Below are positions 13,653-24,657 of a stretch of DNA of 60,000 nucleotides, piece after piece. The stretch covers positions 29,162,527 through 29,222,526 of the forward strand of contig OX485808.1 of NCBI GenBank assembly GCA_950295325.1, written 5' to 3'. Both the position numbers and the translations under genes were made by a program. The notes below the pieces were generated by a model that was given only the letters and a program-made list of their open reading frames with translations, had not been told where the DNA came from and ran no database searches. This DNA is from Polytrichum commune. Its lineage: Eukaryota; Streptophyta; Polytrichopsida; Polytrichales; Polytrichaceae. Numbering within the stretch: position 1 is the first letter of the stretch; each line of letters starts with the position of its first letter.

Positions 13653-14640
13653 AAGATGGGAAGGCATATGGAGATTCGGACTTACATACCACTGTGATAG
13701 GGGTGTTAGAAGTATTCTGGTAATGTGATCCACCAGAAAATGGAAGAGTATGTTACTTCATAGATAAATAGCTCTCTGGTTTTGCTTGGCATCCTAAGAG
13801 CCAACCACATGGCTTAGTCTAGACAATATTTGACAAAGGGCCATAGAAGCTTACCAAGCCCGGGCTTACAGCCTCTCTGTGAAGTTGACAAGTAGTGCAT
13901 CTATCCAGGTGCTGGAACTACATCCAAAGTTTTGTTTTCAATGTAGCATGTGTGTGTTGATTATGCTGAGAGGTCGTCAGCAGTAATCAATGGGACTTGT
14001 TTCTATTTCCAGATAGTAGATGTGCAGCTGTTGTCTTGTTTGAATGTATTTCCTATCATCTGTTCAAATTGCTTGGGGTAATAAGAAATGAATGATCATT
14101 GAGCTCTGGCACTAATTCGGATCAAGTCAGCTCAAAAGAAGTTTGAGCTTTGTAAGTTCACATTGTTGTGCTCTTGTAATTATTGAAAGAGTAGGCAACA
14201 GTCATTGTATTTTGATGCAGAGTGCATTTTCGATCAATGACCCTTTACTGCTGAAGGCTGCATCCCACTGAACTTGAAACTTCCATATCACCCTTGATGT
14301 TTAGGTCAATTCAGCCCACTATCACCAATATATTGTACGATCAGCCACTTCAACGTGGAAACCAACTCCATGAATAAAATTCACTTCTGTTTTAACAAAA
14401 TTTGAGTGTTGGTGGTGTATCATGCAACGTTGTGATACTGCAGAATTGTAATAGACTGCTTGCAGCCTGCTGCGCAATGATCTATAATAATGCTATTGCT
14501 TGCACAGACGAAATAGGTTGAACAGCAAGGCAACTTATTGGCTGAAACGTCTGAAACCTTGAATCAGATACAACGTATTTAACGTTGTATGACTTGGCTC
14601 CATATACTGTATGCTTATATTAGTAATCTCCACGAATGGG
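13653..14640. other. 3' UTR and downstream flank of the cyclophilin gene
   Basis: No further coding sequence. Possible polyadenylation signals are AATAAG near 14080 and AATAAA near 14373. Bases about 13820-14400 are paralogous to about 16985-18560, where two MITEs interrupt the copy. The sequence at 13885-13925 is the uninterrupted (empty) version of both MITE target sites. Confidence 0.65.
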
Positions 14641-14664
14641 CTTGAAATTACGTAATTTTCTATT

Positions 14665-15475
14665 AATTGGTTCGCCGATTGCATGGTGTTTCTGTTGCTG
14701 GGCTTCTCGATCGCTGCTTGCGGTCAGAAGGTCAGCGCAGCACCATTCCCTGTAAAGGCGGTGAACTGGAAATCGAAGCCAAGGCTCCAAAAGAAGTCGA
14801 GTCTTTAACTCATCTCAGTTATGCGAATGATCGGCCACCAGGATTATTTTCTTGCTGAAGGGACGCTGACAGTAAGCCTGCCTTTTGGGCTCCTCGTAAG
14901 CTAAATTGGTTTGCCATTCAATTCCTCGCCTATTGCGTGGTGTTTATGTAGGGATTGATGCCAAGGCTTCGAAGAAGTCTAAGTAAGTTAGCTAATCATA
15001 GTTCTGCGAAAATTGGTCATAAGAGTGAAATTTTCGTTGAAAGGACACGGAAAGCGAGACTGACCACCTTTTCGACTGCCCTTCAGCTAAAATTAGGGTT
15101 TCCATTCATCTCACCACTCACTCAAATCCTCGCCGATTGCGTGGTGTGCGTGTGGAAATTGAAACCAAGGCTTCGGATTAGTCGTTAGTGTTTAGCTCAT
15201 CTTAGTTCTGCGACAAATTGGTCATTAGGTTGAAATTTTCGTTGAACCGACACAACCAACAGCGAGCCTGACTGAATTTTTGGCTCCTATTCAGCCAAAC
15301 TTAGAGTTCCCAATCATCGCGCCACTCACCCAATTCTTCGCCTATTGCTTGGTGCGTGTGCGGGGCTTCGAAGAAGTTTATATCTCATCTTAGACCTGTT
15401 TTGGCTCCTCTTCAGCTATAGTTAGGGTTTCCATTCATCTGGCAACTCACTCAAATCCTCACGGATTGCTGTTGC
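14665..15475 (+). repeat. Five diverged tandem units upstream of the SdpI-like gene
   Basis: A landmark of the form cctcgcc(g/t)attgcgtggtg recurs at about 14675, 14925, 15130, 15335 and 15455, followed by aaggcttcg(a/g)a and then 'ttctgcgaaaattggtcat'-like text. Spacing is about 250, 205, 205 and 120 bp. Units differ by substitutions and indels, so the array is old. The last unit ends just before the putative UTR of the membrane-protein gene, so the array may be its promoter or leader. Short open frames here (for example 14667-14858) are not conserved between units. Confidence 0.65.
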
Positions 15476-15539
15476 GTCTGTGGTCTGTTGCAGAGCATTT
15501 CAATTGCCTCTGCGGTGAGAGGGAAGGAAGGCAACCACG

Positions 15540-16214
15540 ATGGGGGCCAATCCAATGGTGCTTTGCGTGCTCTTCGGCCTCGCCAGCCTCATGCTCACTC
15601 TATTCAACTACAACCACGCCCTGCACAGGGTGCCAATCTGGTGGGACTTACAAGCGAATCCGTGGATTTATGGCCCACGTTGGTTAGGGATGCTGTTCTT
15701 ACCGTTCCTCACAGTCCTTGTGCCCTGCGCTCTCTACAAGACTGTGGTAAATGATGACCTAGACAGCCATGGATACGAGTCGAAGAATTCGGTACTCAAC
15801 ATCGTGATGATGACCGCCTTGTATCTCTTCACAATCCAGATGTATGTGATTGTGCCAGCTGACATCGACCCCAAGCACATCTTCCCAGCACGCTCCTTTG
15901 TGGCCAACACTGCCCTTTGGCTCCTCCTCTGGTTCGGCCACAACATCAAGGACCTGGAGTCTAATATGGTGGTGGGTATCATCAACCCCTGGACATCGGA
16001 TAATACTTGGGAGAGGTTACATTCCAGAGCAGGTCTGGTGTTTGAGATTAGCGGTGTCTTGCTTTTCATTGCTGCCTTTGTGGTGCCTATCGGTTGGCCT
16101 TTATTGGTTACCCTCTTGGTCTTGTGGTTGGGTCCATGGTTGGTGAGCTACGGGCTGGCCTACAGCTACGAGTCTTCGAGCTCCAAAGATGAGCCTCTGC
16201 TCAACAATAATTAG
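15540..16214 (+). CDS. SdpI-family integral membrane protein (DUF1648 + SdpI)
   Basis: A single uninterrupted exon encodes 224 aa, starting at ATG 15540. Hydrophobic segments lie at about residues 7-24, 46-68, 86-106, 118-134, 164-184 and 187-207. Residues 22-60 fit DUF1648: an N-terminal helix, then a short loop with VPIWWD, then a helix. Residues 138-180 fit the SdpI signature: a loop reading NMVVGIINPWTSDNTWERLH followed by the small-residue helix AGLVFEISG. The namesake in Bacillus is a signal-transducing immunity protein for the SDP cannibalism factor. What a plant member does is unknown and I assign no function. Codon use looks host-like. A TTGCAG acceptor at about 15489-15494 may end a leader intron, and AAATAAA near 16340 may be the poly(A) signal. 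Copies of its 3' end lie at 16434-16588 and 23139-23244. Confidence 0.82.
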   Translation: MGANPMVLCVLFGLASLMLTLFNYNHALHRVPIWWDLQANPWIYGPRWLGMLFLPFLTVLVPCALYKTVVNDDLDSHGYESKNSVLNIVMMTALYLFTIQMYVIVPADIDPKHIFPARSFVANTALWLLLWFGHNIKDLESNMVVGIINPWTSDNTWERLHSRAGLVFEISGVLLFIAAFVVPIGWPLLVTLLVLWLGPWLVSYGLAYSYESSSSKDEPLLNNN

Positions 16215-16433
16215 GATTTCATTTTGTAGCGCAGCAATTTCTTACTGCGATGTCAATGTCTGATTTGTGCCCCTTGCCTTCTTTCTGAAAGTCAGAAGAG
16301 CTTCACGATCTTTTCAAAAGGATCTGTAACTCATGTAAAATAAATCCATGCCGATTGATTCCTACCAACTTGTGTTGCACCATTTCCCACTTCCTGATGC
16401 ATGTTTTCCCTCTAATTGCTTAGATTCGAGTTG

Positions 16434-16588
16434 TTCATTGATGTCTTTGTGGTGCCTATCGTTTGGACTATACTGGTTACCCTCTTGGTCTTGTGGTTGG
16501 GTCCATGGTTGGTGAGCTACGGGTTGGCCTAAAGCTACGAGTCTTCGAGCTCCAAAGACGAGTCTCTGCTCAATACCACCAACTAGTG
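16434..16588 (+). pseudogene. Truncated copy of the SdpI-like gene 3' end
   Basis: This stretch repeats 16063-16214 (the last membrane segments and C-terminal tail) at roughly 90 percent identity, followed by a copy of the downstream UTR. A Tyr codon in the LAYSYES tail is replaced by TAA at about 16530, and the 5' part of the gene is absent. It is a non-functional tandem fragment lying just downstream of the intact gene. Confidence 0.85.
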
Positions 16589-17049
16589 CAACAATTTCTT
16601 ATTGTCGATGACGATTGAGGATGTGGATGTGCACGTCTGATTTGTGCCCTTGCCGTCTTTCTGAAAGTCGGAAAGAGTTCATGAGCTTTTAAAGGATCTG
16701 TAACCCATGTAAAAATAAATCCCTGCCGATCGATTCATACCAAATTGTGTTGCACCACTTCCCACTTTCTGTTGCGTGTGCTGCCTCTCTCAGTTTTTCC
16801 AGAGTCGAATTTTTTCTGCCTTAGATTCTGCACTTTGCTGGAGGGATATGTCTCTCCCTCACATTTTGTTTCCCTTTCTTGCTCGATCTGTACACTACCT
16901 CAAATCTGCCTCTACAGAATTAGAGGTGCTCCAATTGGCCTGGTTTGAGGGAGATCTAGTCCTTCGGGGCTTCTTGCCTCTTCATTTTGGACAACATTTG
17001 ACAAAGGGCCATAGAGACTTGCCAAGCCTCTTTGTGAAGTTGACAAGTA

Positions 17050-17526
17050 CATCATTTATGGTATTTAGTGTCACATACACTATTTGCGAAGGGCCTAAAC
17101 TAGATGTCTAGAGGTCTCAAGGTGTCACGCCCACTAATTGCCAATATGGTTCAACTCATCCACATAAGTGACTTCTTTAAGTGAAAAAATATTTACATTA
17201 CGACATTTAGAGTAGCGCATTGGGATACATTAGATGATAGTCTTGCGTTTTGGTATGCAGGGGGAAGATTATTTCGAGTGTACTAATGGCAAGTGTCATT
17301 TGTGTACACTTTAGTCAACTTGTAGACCATTGTGTAACATAGGCATGCACCTCATAATACTATCGAACATACTCATGTCATTATATTAGTAAGTGCACGT
17401 GAACCGCCAAGTGTCACGAGGTGACATTAATGGTGAAGTTGTTGGATCAATACTGTAGCCTAGCATGCGCTTGAAAGTGGGTAAGTGACACTATTACACA
17501 TGTGATGCTAAATACCATAAATGGAG
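17050..17526. mobile_element. TA-flanked MITE, copy A
   Basis: This 477-bp element has ends reading CATCATTTATGGTATTTAG and, inverted, CTCCATTTATGGTATTTAGC. It is flanked by TA at 17048-17049 and 17527-17528. The paralogous sequence at 13885-13925 lacks it, so it is a true insertion. It is in opposite orientation to copy B: its interior TACTAATGGCAAGTGTCATT is the complement of a stretch in copy B. It has no coding capacity. Confidence 0.85.
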
Positions 17527-17554
17527 TAGTGCATCTATCTAGGTGTCGGAACTA

Positions 17555-18057
17555 TGTTGTTTATGGTATTTAGTGTCACATGTGTAATAGTGTTGATTAC
17601 CCTATTTTGAGGCGTATGCTAGGTTACAATAATGACCAACAACTTCACCATTAGTGTCACCTCATGACACTTGGCGTTCAAGCGCGCTTTCTAATATCTT
17701 GGCATGAGTAGTATGTTCAATAGTGATATGAGGTGCATGCTTATGTTACACAATGGTCTACAAATGACACTTGGCATTAGTATGCTCAAGAAATCTTCCA
17801 CTTCCATACTTAAATGTAAGCACATGACGCTTGCCGTCCATATTCTCCATTATATCTTCTTGTTGCAACGTAAAACTATCATCTCAAGTATCCCAATGTG
17901 CAACACTAAATGTCGTGATGTTTTAGTTAAAAAAGTTACTTATGGTGACGTATAGTTTCACATTGGCAATTCATTGACTTGGCACTTTGAGACCTCTAGG
18001 CATCTAGGTTAGTCCCTTCGCAAATAGTGTGCGTGACACTAAGTACCATAAATGGTG
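17555..18057. mobile_element. TA-flanked MITE, copy B (inverted relative to A)
   Basis: This 503-bp element of the same family begins TGTTGTTTATGGTATTTAG and ends with the complement of CACCATTTATGGTACTTAG, with TA at 17553-17554 and 18058-18059. It is separated from copy A by 24 bp of target sequence plus the TA duplications. The two head-to-head copies form a roughly 1-kb inverted repeat that could fold into a long hairpin if transcribed. Related copies are at 51690-52039 and, as ends only, near 47090-47231 and 50640-50797. Confidence 0.85.
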
Positions 18058-18059
18058 TA

Positions 18060-20290
18060 CATCCAAAGTTTTGTTCTCAACGTAACATATGTGTGTTGAT
18101 TATGCTGAGAGTTCTTCAGCGGGACTTGTTTCTATTTCTAGATAGTACATGTGCAGTTGTTCTCTCCTTTGAACTGACTGCCTTGTTGGAAATCCATCTG
18201 TTTAAATTGCTCGGGATAAGAAGAAATGAAATGATCAGCTTCAGTAGATTGAGCTCTTGCACTGAATTCTGTTCAAGAGAAGCGATGTTTGAGCTTTTGT
18301 AAGTTCATAGTGTTTTGTAATTGTTAAAATTATAGGCACCATTGCCATTGTATTTTGTTGCAGAGTGCTTTTATTTTTATTTTTATCAATGACCCTTTAT
18401 TGCTGAAGTGTACATTCCAATGAATTTGAAACTTTCATACCACCTTTGATGTCGAGGGCAAAATCAGCCCACTATCATATTTTAAAATCAACCTCTTGGA
18501 TGTAGATTTCAACTCCTTCATGCAGATGTGTGAAGAGAAACCTCTTCATTTCAACAAAATTTGAGAAGATCCAATGTTCACAAAGTTGAAGTCCTCAAGT
18601 TGGGGAAAAGAATGAAAATCTTGTTTTCTTCTCCTAATATTTGGATGATGGGATGGATGAAGACCCTCAATAGAAATAGAAATAGTTATTTATGCCTAGA
18701 ATACACATATGCGAGTTTAGATTTTCAAATTTGGAGCTTGTATGCCTATTCTAGAGGTGGTCAAAGTTTGACTAGATGATGAGTGTCTCTTACAATGAGC
18801 TTGAATGCCAAATTTGAGACATTTTTAGTTTGGGAGTTGCACACACTTGTAAAGATGGTTGATCATGCAACGGGCAACACCCACAAGCATGGAAAATTGT
18901 TTCCTCCTTTAATTGTAAGTTATTGATCTTCTATAAGCTTCAAAATTAATTTGGAGCATTGTTCCTCTTCAAATCTTAAGCAAAATGGAACGAGACTTGG
19001 ACCTATCTATTCTTGAAACATTAAAGAATCTCCATGCCAAGTGGGAGCCTTGGCTGAAGGCATGAAGTGGCTTCATGGAGGCTTTTTTTTTGGAGAGAAG
19101 CCTTGTGGGGGGCCCTCAAACAATAGAGGGTTCCTACTTAGTGAGCCTATCATGTGCTCAAGAAGATCAAAGATCATATTTTCATTGCAAAAGTATTAAG
19201 TTGGAACTAGGAGACATGGGAACTAGGAACATGGGAGGATAATAGAGTTTAACATCAAAGTATGGGGATGAACAAAGATCAAAATTCCTTGATTGAATTT
19301 CTACTACATCGATTGTCCCAATCACTAAGGGAGGGCTATTAGAGCATGTGGGAAATTGGTGAAGGTGATACTAAATTTGTTTACGTTTTGAAATTAGTGC
19401 CACCAAAAGATCTAGGAAGCATTGTTCATCTTGACATTATTCACTCAAAACATTATTGATAGTAACACTATTCACCGAAAGCACTGGCATTATGTCTCAT
19501 GGCATTATTCATTGAAGGTACCGACACAATCTTCAAATATTCATACTATAGAGATTGCCATTAGCTTCTTTATTATTAAATTTCTTCCCATAAAGGTAAG
19601 ACAACGGAGGCCATTGTTAGATGCTAAATATAGAAATGCAACTTAACTATGGGAATGAGTAATGTTATGTTGACATGCAATTGTATCCCTAAACCTTCTC
19701 AAATTTATGTGGCCCTAGAAGAGAGGAAATTTACTTCCCTCCCTAGTTTTCGATAGGATATTGACATAAGTGTTGAAACTGACAAATATGGGAGTTCAAT
19801 TGGACATTGTGCTACATGGATGAAGTAAACTCAACCAAGTTTGCCCTTTGAAGCCAATTTTGATGTTGCCTCAGTTAACAAAATTCAAACTTTATTAATA
19901 TGCAAACATCGACAAATATTATCGGCAATAATGGTCAATACCAACAAGAAATAAAATCAATGAAATTTTTGATATAGTACCTTTTGTAGCCGTTAGAATT
20001 TGGTTCACTAGAATATTCGAAGTTTTGGGATATTTGAATATTTATGTCCATCTTCGACTAAGTGTGTAGTGCTAACTCTTTGCAATTATATAACTCATTC
20101 TCCCTAGTGAGAGGGGATTATCGCATATGAGCATACCTCTCACCCATCTGACTTAAAAACTTGACCCCTCATGAGATGAAATGAATGAATGACATGGACT
20201 GAATTTTAAAGTACATGACGTCAAAAGGTTTATGGGACAAAGTACTTCAAGATTGTGTCAAAACGTTTAATACCCTACAGAAACAAAGTG
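18060..20290. other. Duplicated cyclophilin 3' flank, then non-genic sequence
   Basis: Bases 18058-18560 continue the copy of 13919-14400. From 18560 to 20290 I see no supported gene. The short open frames at 18561-18779 and 19422-19646 have no recognisable domain or exon context. Confidence 0.55.
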
Positions 20291-20292
20291 CA

Positions 20293-20635
20293 CTACACTA
20301 AATAGGTAGATTAGTGTTGGAAACACTAATAGTCGACGAAAACGCTAAATGTAAATTGTCTCTATAGTGTTAGAACACTAAATGTCAACTCTAACACTAT
20401 TTGTACCAAGTAGTAACTTTAAATATTTACATGAGCGCATTTAGTGTTAGATGATATTTTGTAAATCTTGGAATGAAGAATTGAAGGAAGAAGAATATGA
20501 GAACCTCGTAAAAGGTATAATTTGTTCAAACCCTATTCAAACACTAATTGTAATATCAGTTGAAAATTAGTGTTTTAGGTAACTATTGCATCTAACACTA
20601 ATCTTCATCTAACACTAATCTACCTATTTAGTGTA
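20293..20635. mobile_element. MITE with perfect TIRs of about 26 bp
   Basis: The left end CTACACTAAATAGGTAGATT is repeated inverted at the right end (AATCTACCTATTTAGTGTAG), perfect over about 26 bp. Read as a TA target duplication, the element proper begins CACTAAATAGG. The interior carries many TTAGTGTT/AACACTAA subterminal motifs. A diverged relative lies at about 47655-47965. No coding sequence. Confidence 0.75.
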
Positions 20636-20639
20636 GTCT

Positions 20640-21565
20640 TTGTGAGATAGAGTTTAAATATGCACTTGATGGTCCAATTAGAATAAAGAATTGAGACTAC
20701 GTACTTAGTAATACTTTGTGAAATAAAGAAAGAAGCTTATCTTTAATGGACCTGTAAACGGGACACTGCAACACAAGGTGCTCATCTTTTCAACTACATT
20801 GTAAGTTAAAAGCATTATTGACATAATTTGTTATCTCTAGGAATCAAGAAAGTAGAAGGTGCCCTCTCTTGTGAATCGAACATGCCGTTTCAAAAAGGGT
20901 GAATTTGGTGAGTTGGTGGCTAACGTACAAGTATGGTGGCCTTATGTCGTCGTTCATGTAGATCAAACATCTATATTTACGTTGTACACAACAAGGGTAA
21001 AGTTTCGAAACAATTACGCAAAGGACATGTGTTATGCTGAGATTTGAACTATGTGCTCAAAATATAGATACCATTCTAGGTTGAATTGTTAGCGGAATTT
21101 GGGAGGGCTTATGTGATCATTTATAGAGAAAAGGAAGCTTGACTTGACTTCCTATTACTCTTTGCATCTGAACTCCGATCCTGAAACTCGAAATGACAAT
21201 CTTCACAATTGACAAATGGTAATTCTTCAAACAACAATCTTCAATATTGGCAAGATGAGACAATTCCCGATATGATCCAATGACATTCAAAATGGTATGC
21301 AGAGTTGAAAGTGCCCATAGTAGGCCGTATACCTTATGCAAAGAAGCGATCCGAATAATGGGTTAGTATTGTACTTCTGTAAATTTTTGACAGGACTGAA
21401 GTAGACATCTCTACTTAGTCTCTAGTCTTCACATAGTGATCTTGGATTGAAGACGCTTGAAATTTTATAGAAGAGCTCTCACATGTCTGCAAATGTAGGA
21501 TCTCTTTGTATTCAACCTCAAACACTTTATATTACATAAAAGTGGTCGTTGATTAAATTGCATAG
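20640..21565. other. Non-genic sequence with a dispersed repeat fragment
   Basis: No supported gene. About 20990-21120 is a diverged copy of the dispersed repeat described at 490-790. The rest shows no clear relation within the window. Confidence 0.5.
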
Positions 21566-21569
21566 ATGC

Positions 21570-23138
21570 AGGTCTGTAAATTGATCGCAACCAATAGGAT
21601 GGCTTGATTTGAGATTGGATCACAGTATGACTGGGCCAATTGAAAAACCCAAGTTCCAACTAAGTTAAGGTAGATGGGTCTTAAGTGACTTGTTTATTAA
21701 TCGGACCCATGTATTTGATTAGTATGTGGTTTGGTGAGGATCAAAGAGCAAACATCATAAAGAGATGTATTTTAAAGAGATTGGATTACGTCATCAAATA
21801 TTACTAACTGCTCTACACTTGACACACAATTGAGAGGACCTATCTATCTGATCCACACCAGGGCAGCTGGTTTGCTTTCCCACAGGCCAGCCCGTCAGCT
21901 GGCTGGGCCCGGTGTGGCCAGGGTACTTATGTCTGTGTCTCTGGAACCCTCTATTCCTAAGTGTTGCTCCTCTGAGACCCCAGCTATGGCGACTTAACGC
22001 CCTCCCTCGCTTCGTTCACAGAGCGCTCCCTTTTCTCTCCTCTCCTCTGTCGCGCCTTTTCAAACTTTTCGATATCGCTTTTCACCAATTCTCATAAACG
22101 AGCCGCCGCTGCTGCTGCTCACAGTATACGCACTGTGGCCTCCACAGCTTCCAGGTACAAAGTTTCGCAAAACCCTAGTGGTCTCGAACTCCACCCACTC
22201 TTTCCTGTTCTTTTCTTCTTTGCTGTAAGTATCTTGTGGCGGTCGAATCTTGGCCTGGCATGTCGTTAGTAGTGTAGGCCGAGTGATGTGGTGTGGAGAG
22301 ATGTGATAAGATGGTGTCGCATTTTAGAATGAGAGAGAGAGAGAGCGAGAGAGATGGATGCGGTGCGATGGTAAGCTTGTGTGTGGAGAGAGATGTGTGT
22401 CTGGTTGAGGTGATTGGGGTGCCTGGGAGTTAGTTAGTTAGATTGTTAGTTCCTGTAGCTTGCGTATCGTTATGTCAGGTGAGAGATGTTTATTGTGAGT
22501 CAGGTTATGGTTTGGTGGATTTTTTGTTCTTTTTTTGGGGGGGGGGGGGGTTGGGAGATATGTTGTTTGGGGTCTAAGGGGCACTTTATATTAGGGCCCA
22601 TTTCTGGGGCCCATTTCCAAACCCTAGGCATCAACCAATCAGAGTGCTTAGATTGTCCAAATGGGCCCTAATATGGGCCCAAGGGCTTTATATTGAGAGT
22701 TGGCCCACTTCTCCTAAAGCTTGCGTGGCGGGTGACATGGCGGTGTTTTGGAGGGAAAAAACTGGGCCGAAGCCAAAAAATTGGGTCGAGGGTTTATGAA
22801 GGCCCACTCACTTCGCACCTACGGTCCACTTCACCCAACTTCCGTCGTTCTCCGCTTCGCAGGCCCTAGTCCCTAGGCCCATTTGGAAGGCCCACTTTAA
22901 AGTAGTATTTCCAATTTGGCCCCTACAAGTGGGCCTATGGACTCTATATTGCAAGGCTCACTCAACAGCCCACTTTGTAAAGTAGGGCTAAAGTTAAGGC
23001 CCACTTCAAGTCCAAGTGGGCTCAACTCCAAATGGGCCCTAATATAAAGTGCCCCTAAGAGCGACCAGTACCACAGTTGGGAGGGTTTGATGCGATTTTG
23101 CGCTGGCCCTGCGTGTATGCATTTACTACTGTTGCAGC
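21570..23138 (+). repeat. Duplicated promoter, leader and first-intron block of the cyclophilin gene
   Basis: Bases 21570-21850 match about 5680-5960, and 21926-22577 plus 23056-23138 match about 6434-7166, at roughly 90-95 percent identity, including the CT-rich leader, the leader splice donor and the GA microsatellite. The segment equivalent to 5960-6430 is replaced by about 75 bp of GC-rich sequence. The copy carries the regulatory part but no cyclophilin coding exon, because it ends in the leader intron. If the promoter works, it could drive a chimeric non-coding transcript. Confidence 0.85.
22578..23055. mobile_element. Tourist/PIF-Harbinger-like MITE with perfect TIRs
   Basis: This 478-bp element has 26-bp perfect terminal inverted repeats beginning GGGGCACTTTATATTAGGGC. 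It is flanked by TAA at 22575-22577 and 23056-23058. The parental copy near 7080 reads ggtttaagagcg with a single TAA, a clean empty site. The interior is rich in GGGCCCA/TGGGCC motifs. Perfect TIRs and an intact target duplication mean the insertion is recent and later than the segmental duplication. Confidence 0.93.
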
Positions 23139-23690
23139 ATACCCTCTTGGTCTTGTGGTTGGGTCCATGGTTGGTGAGCTACGGGTTGGCCTACAACTAC
23201 GAGTCTTCGAGCTCCAAAGATGAGCCTCTGTTCAACAATAATTAGGATTTAATTTCGTAGTGCAACAATTTCTTACTGCAATGTCGATGTTTGATTTGTG
23301 CCCTTGCCTTCATTCTGAAAGTCAGAAGAGCTTCATGATCTTTTTAAAGGATCTGTAACCCATGTAAAAATAAATCCCTGCCGATTGATTTGTACCAAAT
23401 TGTGTTGCACCACTTCCCACTTTGTGTTGTGTGTGCTGTCTCTCTCAGTTTTTGGGAGACGAATCTTTTCTGCCTTAGATTCTGCACTTCCCTGAAAATA
23501 AATATATTTTGGCTGGCTGTGCCTTCACATTTTGTTTCTCCTCCTTGCTCGTTTTGTATACCACCTGAAATCTACCTCTACAGAATTAGAGGTGCTTCAA
23601 TTGGCCTGGTTTGAGGGAGATCTAGTCCTTCGCGGTTTCTTGCCTCCTTATTTTGGACAATATTTGACGAAAGGCCATAGAGAGTTTACT
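23139..23690 (+). pseudogene. 3' end of the SdpI-like gene joined to the cyclophilin first intron
   Basis: From 23139 the sequence switches from a copy of the cyclophilin leader intron to a copy of about 16106-17020: the final membrane helix, the C-terminal tail ending near 23244, and the downstream flank. The junction falls at a shared TACC/ACCC microhomology. Only about 35 C-terminal codons of the membrane protein remain, with no start, so it is non-functional. Confidence 0.82.
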
Positions 23691-24657
23691 ACGCATGTGT
23701 GAAATTATGGAAATTTGTGAATTTTACGTATCCCTAATTTGATCATTACATAAAGTACATGTAACTTTATTGTGTTCTTGATTGAGTTGTGGCCATGGCC
23801 AGTCAACGACATTTGGAATATAGAGCCCGTTGTTCACTAGACTCGATTCGATTGAATGTATCTGAAGTTGTTGCTTTGCCAATTAGAAAAGATAGGATGC
23901 CCATTTGCTACAAGGATCCTAGAAATTGTGCAACCCAAAGCAAGTTTGGTAGCAGGATAGAGCTCACACTTAACAATTGAGTTCGTTAGTTTGAATCTTG
24001 AACCTTATATTGTTCACTTAGTTTTTTAAAGTGCGATGTTCTAACGTCAAATCAATCAACTCTATGCATACGACGTTTTGGAACATGTATTGGAAATTCA
24101 AGAAATTGTGTTCTAGTAGCTGATTTTGGAATCCTTGCACAACATGGAGGTATAGGTATTGACGTACATTCGCAGTTGATGTTCATCTTTAAATGAGTAT
24201 GAATAGTGCAAATATTTTCCATATGCTAACCAAATGTTGTGACTAAAAGTTATCTGCATCTAATTATGTCTTATAGGCGTGCATTTTAAGACATCACAAT
24301 TGAGATCGTGATTGTACAGCTCGTGGGCTGCATGATTCATTGAGAAGGGATCAAAGTTGTGGCAAATAGTTATCATCTTCTAGGTGGTGTTGAAGGAGAT
24401 GGTGCCGGACTACAAGGTGACCATTCTGAGACCTTCAAACTTATGACCAATTTGTTAGTTCTAGATCATTTGAAGATGTAATAACAATTTTGGTTCAATC
24501 ATCTACCCGTTCGGTTCATCCAAATGAGAGTTTTCAGTTCTTATGTCATATTGTTGTCATGATCGCTTGTTCCAAAAGGTTGGCTTTGTGGAAGGTATGG
24601 ATCTACCTAATCTTTGAGGATTTGGTAATGCAGTAAGGTGAGGAAGTTAAATATTTT
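23690..24657. other. Non-genic sequence
   Basis: I see no repeat with another part of the window and no credible exon. The 63-codon frame at 23789-23980 is not recognisable. Confidence 0.45.

Noticed and set aside
18561-18779. Candidate small gene
   Set aside because: No domain, no splice context, and AT-rich sequence like its non-genic surroundings.
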